Source of the DNA: RHLJ01 sp963974345
GTDB lineage: Bacteria; Bacteroidota; Rhodothermia; Balneolales; Balneolaceae
DNA length: 64,000 nucleotides
Direction of reading: 5' to 3'
Assembly: GCA_963974345.1 (NCBI GenBank)
Contig: CAXBBW010000005.1
Location: forward strand, 62,001-126,000
Within the stretch, counting starts at the first letter, position 1, and every line of letters begins with the position of its first letter. Of the stretch, positions 1 through 10,772 are shown in pieces. The position numbers and the translations under genes are program-made. The notes under the pieces are model-generated. The model was not told the origin of the DNA. It searched no databases and saw nothing but the letters and a program-made list of their open reading frames with translations.

Positions 1-1
1 T

Positions 2-2461
2 TCTGGGGTTTTATCAAGCCATACTGTGAGTATTACTAGCGTAGGAAATTGTACTATTACAGTTACTAATTCTTCTGGATCAGAAACAGGAGTAAGTAAT
101 ACTTTTACGGTAAGTCCAGGTGCAACAAGCTTAGCTAATTCTACCATAACTGCTTCTCCAACAACTATTTTAAATAATACAAGTAGTACTTCAACTATTA
201 CCGTTCGACTAAAAGATGCTTATGGGAATAATCGCACTTCATCTGGTGGGACCGTTGCGCTATTTGCAACAAGTGGAACACTAGGTTCTGTTACTGATAA
301 TGCAAATGGTACTTATACTGCAATTTTAAATGCTTCTACAACTGTAGGGGTATCTACCATTACGGGAACTCTTAATGCAGCAGCCATTACGGATAATGCA
401 CAAGTTGAATTTGCAGCTTTTACACATATATGGACCAGTCAACTTGGTTCTACTGCTACTGCTTCAGATTGGGATAATACTGGCAACTGGAATGTTGGTT
501 CGATACCAAATTCTTCTTCAACAATTTTAATTCCTGTTGACCCTGAGGATGGTAACGAATTCCCAGTAATTGATGTCGATAATACAACCATCCAAGAACT
601 TACCTTAGAAACTAATGCTCAAGTCACTGTTAGTGGGTCAATAACCTTTATCGTAACAGGAGATATTTCTGGTGAAGGTGACATTCTAGGTAGTAATAAT
701 GATATACTAACGGTAGGTGGAAATCTTGATGTCTCAGACATTTCACTAGGTACAGTGATTTTTGATGGATCTACAGAACAAACTATAACAAGTCCAAGTA
801 GCTTCGTTAATGTAGAAATAGACAATTCAACAACTGTACATGTAACTTCCAACTTATCCGTATCTGGAACATTAACTATTACCGATGGCGAGCTACTTAT
901 TCCAAGTGGTATATATTTGTTTGCAAATACACAATCATATGACACAGGTACTATAAGGTTTCAGCGAGAAATCACAGGCAGTAGAGGTTGGCGAATGATT
1001 TCATCTCCTGTTTCTTCAACCATTGGTGATTTCCTAGATGGAATACTTACTCAAGGATATTCTGGTGCATTTTATGACATTAGTTCTAGCCCTGGAGATA
1101 CTTTACAACCTAATATTCTTACCTATGTAGAAAATTATGATGATTCGGGAAATGGAGCTACCTATAATCAACGATATAGAGCACCAACAAGCGATGCTCA
1201 AAGTTTAACTGCTGGACAAGGAATTTGGGCTTACATATTTGGTAGTATTGCTGCAGATAGCAGATATAATGACCCAATTCCGGATACCTTAGATGTAAAC
1301 GGTCAAGAATTTAGTGGCAGCGGTACCGAAGTTAATTTTGGTATTACTTACCTAGCCGAAGATCTCGAAAATGGCGGTGGTGGCGGAGATGGTTGGAACT
1401 TAGTCGGTAATCCTTTTGGGGCAGCTATTGATTGGAGTGACGCTACTAAATGGACCAAAACTAACGTAGATCAAACTATCTATATCTGGGATCCAGCCTC
1501 CAATGGTGGTAATGGCGAGTTTCTAACATGGAATGGCTCTGCAGGAACTCTTGGTGATGGGCTTATTGCACCATTTCAGGGCTTTTGGGTAAAAGCGAAC
1601 AACATCTCTCCTACTTTAAAAGTTAAACTAACTGCAAAAACTACAAGTGGTGATTTCCTTAGAAAAGAAAATTCTACAGTAAATGGAGTCGTTGAATTCA
1701 AGGCGAGTTCAGGCGAGCTAAGTAAACGAACCATTGTTATGTTTAGTGAAAATGGGAATAGCGAAAAAGATCAACTCGATGGTTTGCGGTTAGTCCCCTT
1801 CTCTGACACTCATATCGAGTTTTATTCCTTATTAGACAACGGAACACAACTTGAGATAAATAGCCAATCACTAGAGCTAGAAAACAGAATTAATATCCCA
1901 ATGATTTTAAATGGTTTTGAAAATGGTAAATCTATTTCAGGAGAATTCAATATAGATTGGTATATCAACCGAAACGTACCTAAAGATTGGAAACTGCTTT
2001 TAATCGACCTTCAAAATGGCACCGAAATAGATTTACTTGCAGAAAATAGATATACTATTAATCACTCTACTAAAGCTAAATTAGTAAACAATTCTTCGCC
2101 CTATGCTCCTGATTTCACTATGAAATCAAAATCAGCAGATTCGGAGCCTAGGTTTATCTTTAGAATTACAACCGAAGAAATTGAATCTAGAATACCAGAT
2201 AACTATTACCTAAATCAAAATTTCCCAAATCCTTTTAACCCTTCAACTGTAATTCAATACGGGCTAATTGAATCTGGACCTACGAAATTGACCGTGTATG
2301 ATATACTTGGTAGAAAAGTTCAAACCTTAGTAAATACTAACCAGTTCGAGGGAAATTACTCGGTAAATTTTGATGCTAGTCAACTTGCAAGCGGAATATA
2401 TATTTATCAATTAGTTACAAGTCAAGGAATACAGACTAAAAAACTAACGCTCATTAAATAA
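2..2461 (+). CDS. Large T9SS-exported surface protein, 5' end cut by window edge
   Basis: The reading frame is open from base 2, so the gene begins outside the window; the GTG at 26 is internal. In order the visible part has a bacterial Ig-like/invasin-type module (about the first 130 residues), a module starting with W-T-S-Q-L-G...DWDNTGNWNVG, a hydrophobic beta-rich stretch, then a conserved block with GWRMISSP, RYNDPIPDTLDV, GWNLVGNPF and APFQGFWVKAN. The last 80 residues are a type A sorting tail (NPFNPST, YDILGRKV, ASGIYIYQLV, KKLTLIK) that in this lineage directs export through the type IX system and surface anchoring. The next two genes share the second half in the same order, so these are tandem paralogues. 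Function is probably adhesive or structural; no catalytic motif was seen. Confidence 0.9.
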   Translation, partial: SGVLSSHTVSITSVGNCTITVTNSSGSETGVSNTFTVSPGATSLANSTITASPTTILNNTSSTSTITVRLKDAYGNNRTSSGGTVALFATSGTLGSVTDNANGTYTAILNASTTVGVSTITGTLNAAAITDNAQVEFAAFTHIWTSQLGSTATASDWDNTGNWNVGSIPNSSSTILIPVDPEDGNEFPVIDVDNTTIQELTLETNAQVTVSGSITFIVTGDISGEGDILGSNNDILTVGGNLDVSDISLGTVIFDGSTEQTITSPSSFVNVEIDNSTTVHVTSNLSVSGTLTITDGELLIPSGIYLFANTQSYDTGTIRFQREITGSRGWRMISSPVSSTIGDFLDGILTQGYSGAFYDISSSPGDTLQPNILTYVENYDDSGNGATYNQRYRAPTSDAQSLTAGQGIWAYIFGSIAADSRYNDPIPDTLDVNGQEFSGSGTEVNFGITYLAEDLENGGGGGDGWNLVGNPFGAAIDWSDATKWTKTNVDQTIYIWDPASNGGNGEFLTWNGSAGTLGDGLIAPFQGFWVKANNISPTLKVKLTAKTTSGDFLRKENSTVNGVVEFKASSGELSKRTIVMFSENGNSEKDQLDGLRLVPFSDTHIEFYSLLDNGTQLEINSQSLELENRINIPMILNGFENGKSISGEFNIDWYINRNVPKDWKLLLIDLQNGTEIDLLAENRYTINHSTKAKLVNNSSPYAPDFTMKSKSADSEPRFIFRITTEEIESRIPDNYYLNQNFPNPFNPSTVIQYGLIESGPTKLTVYDILGRKVQTLVNTNQFEGNYSVNFDASQLASGIYIYQLVTSQGIQTKKLTLIK

Positions 2462-2583
2462 AATTCACTCTCCTACTTCTTTTGTTAGAGCTTTATATAG
2501 GCTGTTAGAATTGGCTAATTTAAAGCTTCATTATACTTCTATTCTATATATTGCTACCTCGAAGTTCTGATAAATTAATTCAG

Positions 2584-5500
2584 ATGACTACAGGCAAGTT
2601 TAAAAGAAACCCATTAGTAACAGTATTTACCGTACTCCTTATTTTTTTTATTGGATCGGATATCGCTACGGCTCAGCTTACGGGTTATACCAATCGCTTA
2701 AAAGGACAGGTTAATGCAAATCAGGTTTCTGAAGTATCTGCAACAAATCTAACCAACTTCCCTGTTCTTGTAAGTTTTGCATTAAACGATTTGCGAACAA
2801 CTGGTAATGGCGGGTTTGTTCAAGATGCACAAGGTGATGACATCACTTTTACGGCTGTAAACGGAACAACTATTCTTAGTCATCAACGAGAATCTTATAA
2901 TGCTTCCACTGGAGCTTTAGAATTTTGGGTTCGCTTCCCTACTCTATCTGCTACTGTGGATACCGAGTTCTATGTGTATTTTGGAAATCCAAGTATCACT
3001 ACTGATCAGTCTAGCCCAAATGTGTGGGATGCCAATTATAAAATGGTTCTTCATCTTAATGGTGATTTTCTTGACGCCTCTGGAAATGGAACCAATGGAA
3101 CCAATACTGGAACGGTTTCTACCGCAGGACAAATGGGACTAGCAAGAGACTTTAACAGTAATAATGATCTCATCACCGTTGTAGATAATGGAGTATCTCC
3201 ATTGGACATTAGTGGTAATATTACGATCTCTTTATGGGCAAGAATCGCAAATTTAAATAATGGTCCGGATATATTAACAAAAGGAGGTTACCTGAACGGT
3301 TATTCCGTTTGGGTTGACGGAAATGGAAGACTCCAATTTCAAATTAACAATGACGCACTAACAAGCCCTACTGGTCAGCTTACAAATAACGTATGGTCTT
3401 ACATTACTTTTACCCGAGCATCCAACGGAGATCGGGTTATATACACAAATGGAACTCAGGTTGCATCAGATAATTCTCTTGAATCATTTAGCGTAAGCGA
3501 TGATAATTTAACAATTTCTACAACTACTTATGATTATTTAGGGGATGTAGATGAAGTCCGCATTTCAAATAATACCCGCTCTGCAGACTGGGTTAACACA
3601 GAATATAGAAACCAATCTAATCCCGTGGGTTTCTTCACTCAATTAAATTCAGAGCCTGTCTTAGCTAGTATAGAAACTGGAACTATTACTTATAACTCTG
3701 GAGATTCACCCACCGCAATAACATCGGCTCTTACCCTTTTTGATGGAGATGATACCAATATTGAAAGTGCCACGGTAGCTATTACTTCAAACTTCGATTC
3801 TACTGAAGATATTCTTGGGTTTTCAAATCAAAATGGGATATCTGGTTCTTATGCAAGTGGAACGGGCATTCTTACTCTAACAGGTACTGCAACCGTATCA
3901 GAATACCAAACCGCATTACGAAGTGTTACTTACAGTAATTCAGATCCTGCTCCTACTGAAACCGTACGAACCATTACATTTACCGTAAATGATGGAGACG
4001 ATGATAGTAATACTAAGACAAGAAATATTAATGTAGTTAAAGTTAATAATGCTCCAATTTTAAGCGGAATTGAATCTAACTCAATCGTCTACTTTGCTGG
4101 TGCGGGTCAAAAAATGGTTACTTCTTCCATTTTAGTTTCTGATATCGATGATACAAATATTGAAAGTGCTACTGTTTCAATAACAGCTGGATTTAATTCA
4201 TCTGAAGACGTGCTTGCATTTACTAATGCAAATGGAATTACAGGGTCTTATGCAAGCGGAACAGGAATTTTAACTTTAACAGGAACTGCTACCAAAGCTA
4301 CTTATCAATCAGCCTTAAGAACGGTTACTTACGAAAATACGGCTGGCTCTCCTGATATGACTACCAGAACCATCAGTATTTCCGTTAATGATGGCACTGA
4401 AAACAGCACTGCTGCAACTCGAAATGTTGAGTACCCGACAGATATTACAGAACTTGCCTCATATAAAAGTATTGGTGTTTTTCATTTTGATGCTCAGGAT
4501 GCTGATGGAGATGGTGATAGTGGAACTAATCAACCAGCTAATGGAACATTAACCCCTTGGGGAGATCGATCCGATAATGTGATTCCAACTGCAAGTACCG
4601 TCAATATTGTCGCTACTTCTAGTGGTGGTGATATCCCTTTATTAAGCTCTACTTATTTTGGAGGAAGAGGTGGTATTTTCTTCAATTATAATTCTGGAAA
4701 TAATGGTGATAATTATCTTCTAACCAATAATGCAATTCTTAATACTAGCAATTTTAGTGAGAAATCTTTTGCTGCGGTTTTTAGGACTGGAAATAGTGTT
4801 TCTGGTTTACAAGTTGTTTATGAACAAGGAGGTGGTACAAGAGGGTATCAAATTTCTATTAAAAATGGAGAGGCTTTTGCATTTGCATGGAGTGATGGAG
4901 GTTGGCTCGATGGAAATTATCAACCCATCAATTTAGGAACAGTTGAGACGAATACTTCCTACATATTAATTATGAGCCATGATGCAACCAATGCGACTAC
5001 AGGAATACTTGAAGCTAGTATTAATGGCGGTGCAATTACTCCTAGTTCTGGTGAAGCAGGAATTGTAAATAGTCATGGTGGAACTTCCAGAATTGGAGAA
5101 GAAGATGGTACTAGGGATCCTGTTACTTTAGCGAGTAATCCGGGAAACACAAATAACTTTGATGGATTTGTTGCCGAACTTGTTTCATGGAATAATGCTC
5201 TAAGCACAACCGACTTCACAAACATCTACGGCTTTTTAAGTGATAAGTGGTTTAATATTCCTTCTGTCTTATCAGGGATTGAGATTTCTGATTTAAGTTA
5301 TAATGAAGGGGATGCGGCAACTGATATCACCGACAATATTGTAGTTACTGATGAAGATGACACCAATCTAGACAGCGCTAAAGTATCTATCACTTCTGGT
5401 TTTGAAAGCTCCGAAGATGTTCTAGCCTATGCAACAGCACTGGGTATAACAGGTAACTACGATTCAGGTACCGGAATATTAACACTGACTGGTACCACTA

Positions 5501-8500
5501 CCGTAGCAAATTACCAAACAGCGTTAAGAAATGTTACTTATCAGAATACAGAAGGAACAAGTCCATCTACAACACCTCGAGAAATTAGTTTTGTAGTATA
5601 TGATTGGGATGGAGAAAGTGGAGCTGTAACCAGAGAAATTAATATTGTGCCTTCTAATGACATTCCTACTCTAGCCTCTCTTGAAGGATCAACCATTTCA
5701 TTTTCTGAAGACGATGGACCAACTTCAACAACGGCTACAATTACTGTAGATGATAATGATAATGTAAACCTACAGGGTGCAACAGTTTCATTTATCAATA
5801 ATTATTTTCTAGGAGAAGATATACTCGATTATGTTGACGCTAACGGTATTTCAGCATCATTTAATAGCACAACGGGCGTTCTTTCCTTATCAGGAACCAC
5901 CACACTTGCTAACTATCAAACAGCACTTAGAGCTGTTACTTTTGAGAATATCAGTTCCGACCCAGTAACAGGTCTTGATCGTACTATTGAATTTAGGGTA
6001 TTTGATGGAATAGATAGTAGTATTGTTGGCACTAGACGAGATATTTCAGTATCAAGTTTAAATACTGCCCCTACTCTTGCATCAATAGAAAGCTCAAATC
6101 TTTTCTATCCTTCAGGAGATACGATAAATGTTACCGAAACTATCACACTTACCGATCCTGATAATACTGAAATCGAATCGGTTACTTTTCAAATTACTAC
6201 AAATTATGACAGTGCTGAAGACACGTTGATATTTGAGCCGCTATTTGGGATTACCGCTGGTTGGAATATTGGAAACGGAACCTTAACGCTAACAGGACCT
6301 TCAGCTAAAGCAGATTTTCAATCGGCAATTAGAACAGTAAAATATGCCAGTAGAGTAACCAACCCAACAGATATTCCTCGAACTGTTGAAATTCAAGCTG
6401 ACGATAACGAAGCTTCTAATAATCTAAGTAATATTCTAACTCGTAATATTTCATTTAGTATTCCAAAATCTGTAAATGATTTATTGTTTTGGTTAAAAGG
6501 TGATGCAGGAACATTTAATGCTACTACAGGAGGAAGCGCTAGTACTGATGGTGGAATTGTTCGTAGATGGGAAGATCAGAGTGGAAATAACAGACATTTT
6601 ACTACTTCAGCTACTGCCCCAATATTCCAAACAAATGAAGCTACTATAAACTTCCAAAATGCAATTGAATTTAGTGGAGCAAGTGGGGTTCGTTTAGAAG
6701 ATTCAGACGCCGAAAATTATTTGAATGGTCTAGACGAACTTACCATCTTCTTTGTAATAGAATCGGATGTTATTGGCACTAATCATGGTTTCTGGACTAC
6801 CACTACGCCTAGTGGTACTGATAATGTATTTACTATTAGATATGATGCCGTTGGTGATAATGGAGGTGGAACAAATGTAATTAAAACTGGAATGCGAGAT
6901 TTACCAGTAGCATTCGCACAAGAAAGTTTTGAAAATGCCCAAACTACTTCTGGCCAAATTGTAATGCTAAAATGGAAATCAGAGGAAAATTATGAACTTT
7001 ATGTAGATGGTGTTCTTAGTAATCCTACGTTCTTTCAGAATATACCTACAGGAGTTTTAACAGCAGTTACTACGGCTATAATTGGACAAGGTGAACAAGA
7101 TGCTAGTAGTAGTTGGGATGGCTTAATAGCGGAGGTAATCCTTTATGGTTCTGAGATTTCAATTAATGATCAAGAAACAATTGAAGATTATCTTTCAACA
7201 AAATATGGCATTGCCATACGCTCACTAACAGCTGCAACAGGTGGAGAAGCCATTTCTGCTGATGATGCAAGTATCGCTCCCTCCCCTGCATATACTACGC
7301 TCACTGGTCCTAGAGTACAAGAAAGTTTTGCTGGAGAATTCGCCAATGGAGGAACGTTTATTTTTAATGCTCCTACTGGTTTCGAATGGGATGCTACTAG
7401 CGGTTCAGCAACAACCAATGCCGCGTTTGGAGGAACAACCTTGCTTAATATTTCTTCTACTCCAACCAGTAGCTCTACAACACAACTCACATTTACTATT
7501 AGTGCAGCATCAACAACGAATCCTGGTGAAATCGTATTTTCGAATTTAAGAGTACGTCCTACAACAGGTACTCTTCCAAATACAGGAAATATAAGGAATA
7601 CCGGAACTACAGGGCTTGGTGGTTCTACAAGCTATGGTACGCTTACTATGGTTGCGGGTACTCAAATTGAAATGGAATTTGCCCAACAACCATCTACATC
7701 AAATATAAATTCAGCTATTACACCAACAGTAAGAGTTCAACTTATCGACCGATTTGGAAACCCAGTTGAAACAAGTAGAGTAAATATTGATATAGAATTA
7801 AGTCCAGAATCCGACCCTGCAACGCTTGGCGGTACTTTATCTCAACAAACAAATTTATTCGGTATTGCAGAATTTGTTGACCTCACTTTAGATGCTACAG
7901 GAACTTATTCGCTTACTGCATCTAGTTCAGGTATTGACGATACAACAAGTACCGATTTTGACGTAGTTATTGCAGGTCAATTAACTCAATTTACTGTCGA
8001 ACGCGTACCTTCTGGAAATATATCCAATAAGCTTGCTGGTCAATCATTTAATATCACCATAGTTGCAAAAGATGGCGTACCTGATACTGTTGACACTTTT
8101 ACTGGTACCGTTAATATATCTTCTAACTGTACCCTTGGTACAGGTAGTGGAACTTCAGGAAGTTTTATAGCCGGTGTACTTGCATCAAGAACCATTTCGG
8201 TTTCAAATACTGGAAATTGCTCTATAACAGCAACTAATTCGGCTGGTGCCCAAATTGGAACTAGTAATACTTTTGATGTAACTCCAGGTGCCGCATCTGT
8301 AGCCACAACAACTATAACTGCAAGTCCTTCAGTTATTTTAAACGATGGATTTTCAACTTCTACTATTACGGTTCAGTTAAAAGATTCAGAAGGAAATAAT
8401 AGAACAACAGGTGGTGCAAGCATCATATTAAATACAACCGATGGTTCTTTAGGTTCAGTCACAGATAACGGAAATGGAACGTATACGGCAATACTTACTT

Positions 8501-10665
8501 CTTCGGTAATCGCAGGTACAGCAACAATTACTGGCACATTAAATGCTATCGCAATCACCGATAATGCTCAAGTCGAATTTGCTGCCTTTAATAATCTTTG
8601 GAGATCTTCGGTAGGATCGATTGCTAATGCTAGAAATTGGGATTTGGCAACAAATTGGAGCTCTGGTATTGTTCCAGTTCCTAGCGATAAAGTATTAATT
8701 CCTGCTGATCCTGCAGTAGGGAATGAACAACCAGTAATAAATACTACTAACACTACGGTTGCCCAACTTTCTATTGAAACTGGTGCATCAGTAACCGTTT
8801 CAGGAGGAAAAGAACTCATTATTACAGGAGAACTTTCAGGTGGCGGTGAAGTATTAGGTAGTAATACTGATTCAGTTACCGTAGGTGGAAATTTAGACAT
8901 TTCAGAAGCATCGGTTGGGTATGTAAAATTAAATGGATCTATTAACCAAGATGTTTCAAGCCCTAACGCTTATGTATTCCTAGAGCTCGATAATTCGAAT
9001 GGAGCAGATTTCTTTTCAAATCTTTCGGTTTCAGATTCTTTAAAACTAATTAACGGCACACTCTTTATGCCATCAGGTACCAACCTAGTTGCAAATGCCA
9101 AAGAATATGGTCCTACTGGTTTAATTAGAATGCAACGTCGCATTTCTGGCACCAAAGGTTGGAGACTTATCTCCTCTCCAATTGATACAACTTATGGTGA
9201 GTTTTTGGATGGTACTCTAACACAAGGATTTACAGGTTCTACACTTGGAGCAGCTCTTTTAGACAGTCTTCAACCTAATGTTCTTACATATTTGGAAAAC
9301 TATAATGCTTCTGGCGATTCTACTACCGATAATCAACGCTATAGAACTCCAAGTGATGCCAGTGTTGATAAAGTGTTAGAAGGACAAGGAATGTTTGTAT
9401 TTGTATTTGGTAGTATAGCTGCAGATTCGAGGTACAATGATCCATTACCTGATACTTTAGATGTTATAGGAAGAGAATTTGAAGGCGATGGTACCGAAGT
9501 CGAATTTGGAGTAACCTATACCGAACGAGCAGATGGAGATTTAGGATGGAATTTAATCGGTAATCCATTCTTAGCTACTATAGATTGGGACGATAACGCC
9601 AATTGGACAAAAGACAATATTGAAAGTACTATTTATATTTGGGATCCTGCCTCAAACAGTGGTAACGGAGAATATTTAACTTGGAATGGAGTAACAGGAA
9701 CGTTACCAACTGGTGGTTTAATCGCTCCTTTCCAAGGGTTTTGGGTAAAAGCAAATGCAGAGGATCCGGAGCTTAAGGTTAACCTAGATGCTAAAACAAC
9801 AGGTGGTGGCTTTTTAAGGAAAGAAGCTGGTAAAATAGTTGCAGATTCATCTAAAGCTAAAAACAACGATTTTGATATTAAGAGAATTGGACTCGCTGTA
9901 ACTTCAAGTGAAGGTCTATCAAAAAGAACAAATATCATGTTTTCTGAAAATGGGGAAATAAACAAAGATAACCTGGATGCATTCCGCTTGCTCCCTCTTT
10001 CAACTTCTCATATTGAGTTACATAGTCTTTTAGATGATGGGACTGAGTTAGCAATTAATAATTTACCAAATGATTTTAACTCTAGACTTTTTATACCACT
10101 ACATATAAATGCATATGAAGATGGAATGCCGCTTTCTGGTGAGTTTACAATTCTATGGGATGATCTTAGAACAATTCCCGAAGACTGGATTCTTACATTA
10201 ATTGATAATGAAACTGGCGAAGAAGTAAATATGATGGATGAATTATCATATACATTTAATCATTCTACAAGAGCTAAAATAGCAACGAATTTTTCAGCAA
10301 ACCCGCTTGCTCCAAACTATTCTATTCGACAAAAAGCGAAAACTCAAGCGACACGATTTACTTTAAAAATTAGCACAGAACAGATTGAAAGAGATGTTCC
10401 AACTGAAATCTTTTTGGATCAAAATTACCCGAATCCATTTAACCCTTCTACCCTTATTCCATTTGGGTTGAATGAGGATTCTAATGTTGAACTTGTGGTA
10501 TATGACATTCTTGGTAGAAAAGTACGAACCTTAGTAACTGGATCAAGAACTGCTGGTAGATATGAAATCCGATTTAACTCAAGAGAATTAGCAAGCGGGG
10601 TTTACTTTTATCGATTAGTCACCAATTCTAAAGTACTCGTCAAGAAGCTAACGTTGATTAAATAG
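2584..10665 (+). CDS. Giant (about 2690 aa) multi-domain T9SS surface protein
   Basis: I start at ATG 2584 rather than TTG 2551 because it gives a clean signal peptide (basic N-terminus, LVTVFTVLLIFFIG core, ATAQ cleavage). Domains in order: a DUF2341-like module with an FPVLVSF start, a LamG/concanavalin-like module (about 150-360), two cadherin-like repeats, a second LamG-like module, three more cadherin-like repeats, a third LamG-like module (about 1300-1540), Ig-like modules, then the same GWRLISSP...GWNLIGNPF...APFQGFWVKAN block and NPFNPST sorting tail as its neighbours. The five cadherin-like repeats share GTGILTLTGT and YQTALRxVTY. This looks like a calcium- or glycan-binding adhesin. 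No protease or hydrolase motif was recognised. The gene follows its truncated paralogue by about 120 bases. Confidence 0.92.
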   Translation: MTTGKFKRNPLVTVFTVLLIFFIGSDIATAQLTGYTNRLKGQVNANQVSEVSATNLTNFPVLVSFALNDLRTTGNGGFVQDAQGDDITFTAVNGTTILSHQRESYNASTGALEFWVRFPTLSATVDTEFYVYFGNPSITTDQSSPNVWDANYKMVLHLNGDFLDASGNGTNGTNTGTVSTAGQMGLARDFNSNNDLITVVDNGVSPLDISGNITISLWARIANLNNGPDILTKGGYLNGYSVWVDGNGRLQFQINNDALTSPTGQLTNNVWSYITFTRASNGDRVIYTNGTQVASDNSLESFSVSDDNLTISTTTYDYLGDVDEVRISNNTRSADWVNTEYRNQSNPVGFFTQLNSEPVLASIETGTITYNSGDSPTAITSALTLFDGDDTNIESATVAITSNFDSTEDILGFSNQNGISGSYASGTGILTLTGTATVSEYQTALRSVTYSNSDPAPTETVRTITFTVNDGDDDSNTKTRNINVVKVNNAPILSGIESNSIVYFAGAGQKMVTSSILVSDIDDTNIESATVSITAGFNSSEDVLAFTNANGITGSYASGTGILTLTGTATKATYQSALRTVTYENTAGSPDMTTRTISISVNDGTENSTAATRNVEYPTDITELASYKSIGVFHFDAQDADGDGDSGTNQPANGTLTPWGDRSDNVIPTASTVNIVATSSGGDIPLLSSTYFGGRGGIFFNYNSGNNGDNYLLTNNAILNTSNFSEKSFAAVFRTGNSVSGLQVVYEQGGGTRGYQISIKNGEAFAFAWSDGGWLDGNYQPINLGTVETNTSYILIMSHDATNATTGILEASINGGAITPSSGEAGIVNSHGGTSRIGEEDGTRDPVTLASNPGNTNNFDGFVAELVSWNNALSTTDFTNIYGFLSDKWFNIPSVLSGIEISDLSYNEGDAATDITDNIVVTDEDDTNLDSAKVSITSGFESSEDVLAYATALGITGNYDSGTGILTLTGTTTVANYQTALRNVTYQNTEGTSPSTTPREISFVVYDWDGESGAVTREINIVPSNDIPTLASLEGSTISFSEDDGPTSTTATITVDDNDNVNLQGATVSFINNYFLGEDILDYVDANGISASFNSTTGVLSLSGTTTLANYQTALRAVTFENISSDPVTGLDRTIEFRVFDGIDSSIVGTRRDISVSSLNTAPTLASIESSNLFYPSGDTINVTETITLTDPDNTEIESVTFQITTNYDSAEDTLIFEPLFGITAGWNIGNGTLTLTGPSAKADFQSAIRTVKYASRVTNPTDIPRTVEIQADDNEASNNLSNILTRNISFSIPKSVNDLLFWLKGDAGTFNATTGGSASTDGGIVRRWEDQSGNNRHFTTSATAPIFQTNEATINFQNAIEFSGASGVRLEDSDAENYLNGLDELTIFFVIESDVIGTNHGFWTTTTPSGTDNVFTIRYDAVGDNGGGTNVIKTGMRDLPVAFAQESFENAQTTSGQIVMLKWKSEENYELYVDGVLSNPTFFQNIPTGVLTAVTTAIIGQGEQDASSSWDGLIAEVILYGSEISINDQETIEDYLSTKYGIAIRSLTAATGGEAISADDASIAPSPAYTTLTGPRVQESFAGEFANGGTFIFNAPTGFEWDATSGSATTNAAFGGTTLLNISSTPTSSSTTQLTFTISAASTTNPGEIVFSNLRVRPTTGTLPNTGNIRNTGTTGLGGSTSYGTLTMVAGTQIEMEFAQQPSTSNINSAITPTVRVQLIDRFGNPVETSRVNIDIELSPESDPATLGGTLSQQTNLFGIAEFVDLTLDATGTYSLTASSSGIDDTTSTDFDVVIAGQLTQFTVERVPSGNISNKLAGQSFNITIVAKDGVPDTVDTFTGTVNISSNCTLGTGSGTSGSFIAGVLASRTISVSNTGNCSITATNSAGAQIGTSNTFDVTPGAASVATTTITASPSVILNDGFSTSTITVQLKDSEGNNRTTGGASIILNTTDGSLGSVTDNGNGTYTAILTSSVIAGTATITGTLNAIAITDNAQVEFAAFNNLWRSSVGSIANARNWDLATNWSSGIVPVPSDKVLIPADPAVGNEQPVINTTNTTVAQLSIETGASVTVSGGKELIITGELSGGGEVLGSNTDSVTVGGNLDISEASVGYVKLNGSINQDVSSPNAYVFLELDNSNGADFFSNLSVSDSLKLINGTLFMPSGTNLVANAKEYGPTGLIRMQRRISGTKGWRLISSPIDTTYGEFLDGTLTQGFTGSTLGAALLDSLQPNVLTYLENYNASGDSTTDNQRYRTPSDASVDKVLEGQGMFVFVFGSIAADSRYNDPLPDTLDVIGREFEGDGTEVEFGVTYTERADGDLGWNLIGNPFLATIDWDDNANWTKDNIESTIYIWDPASNSGNGEYLTWNGVTGTLPTGGLIAPFQGFWVKANAEDPELKVNLDAKTTGGGFLRKEAGKIVADSSKAKNNDFDIKRIGLAVTSSEGLSKRTNIMFSENGEINKDNLDAFRLLPLSTSHIELHSLLDDGTELAINNLPNDFNSRLFIPLHINAYEDGMPLSGEFTILWDDLRTIPEDWILTLIDNETGEEVNMMDELSYTFNHSTRAKIATNFSANPLAPNYSIRQKAKTQATRFTLKISTEQIERDVPTEIFLDQNYPNPFNPSTLIPFGLNEDSNVELVVYDILGRKVRTLVTGSRTAGRYEIRFNSRELASGVYFYRLVTNSKVLVKKLTLIK

Positions 10666-10772
10666 TTTTAGAAAGATCTTGGTGTTTTGATACATAATCA
10701 AACTTAAGTAAGTCAAAGTTAAAATAACTATACTAAAAAAGAGAGCGAATTTATCAGTAATATATTTTCTAA

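Noticed and set aside
2551..2583. An upstream TTG start for the giant surface protein.
   Set aside because: It adds eleven residues before a complete signal peptide; ATG 2584 is more plausible.
3655..6470. Repeated segments that might suggest a CRISPR or satellite array.
   Set aside because: The repeats are about 400 bases long, diverged and in frame; they encode protein domains.
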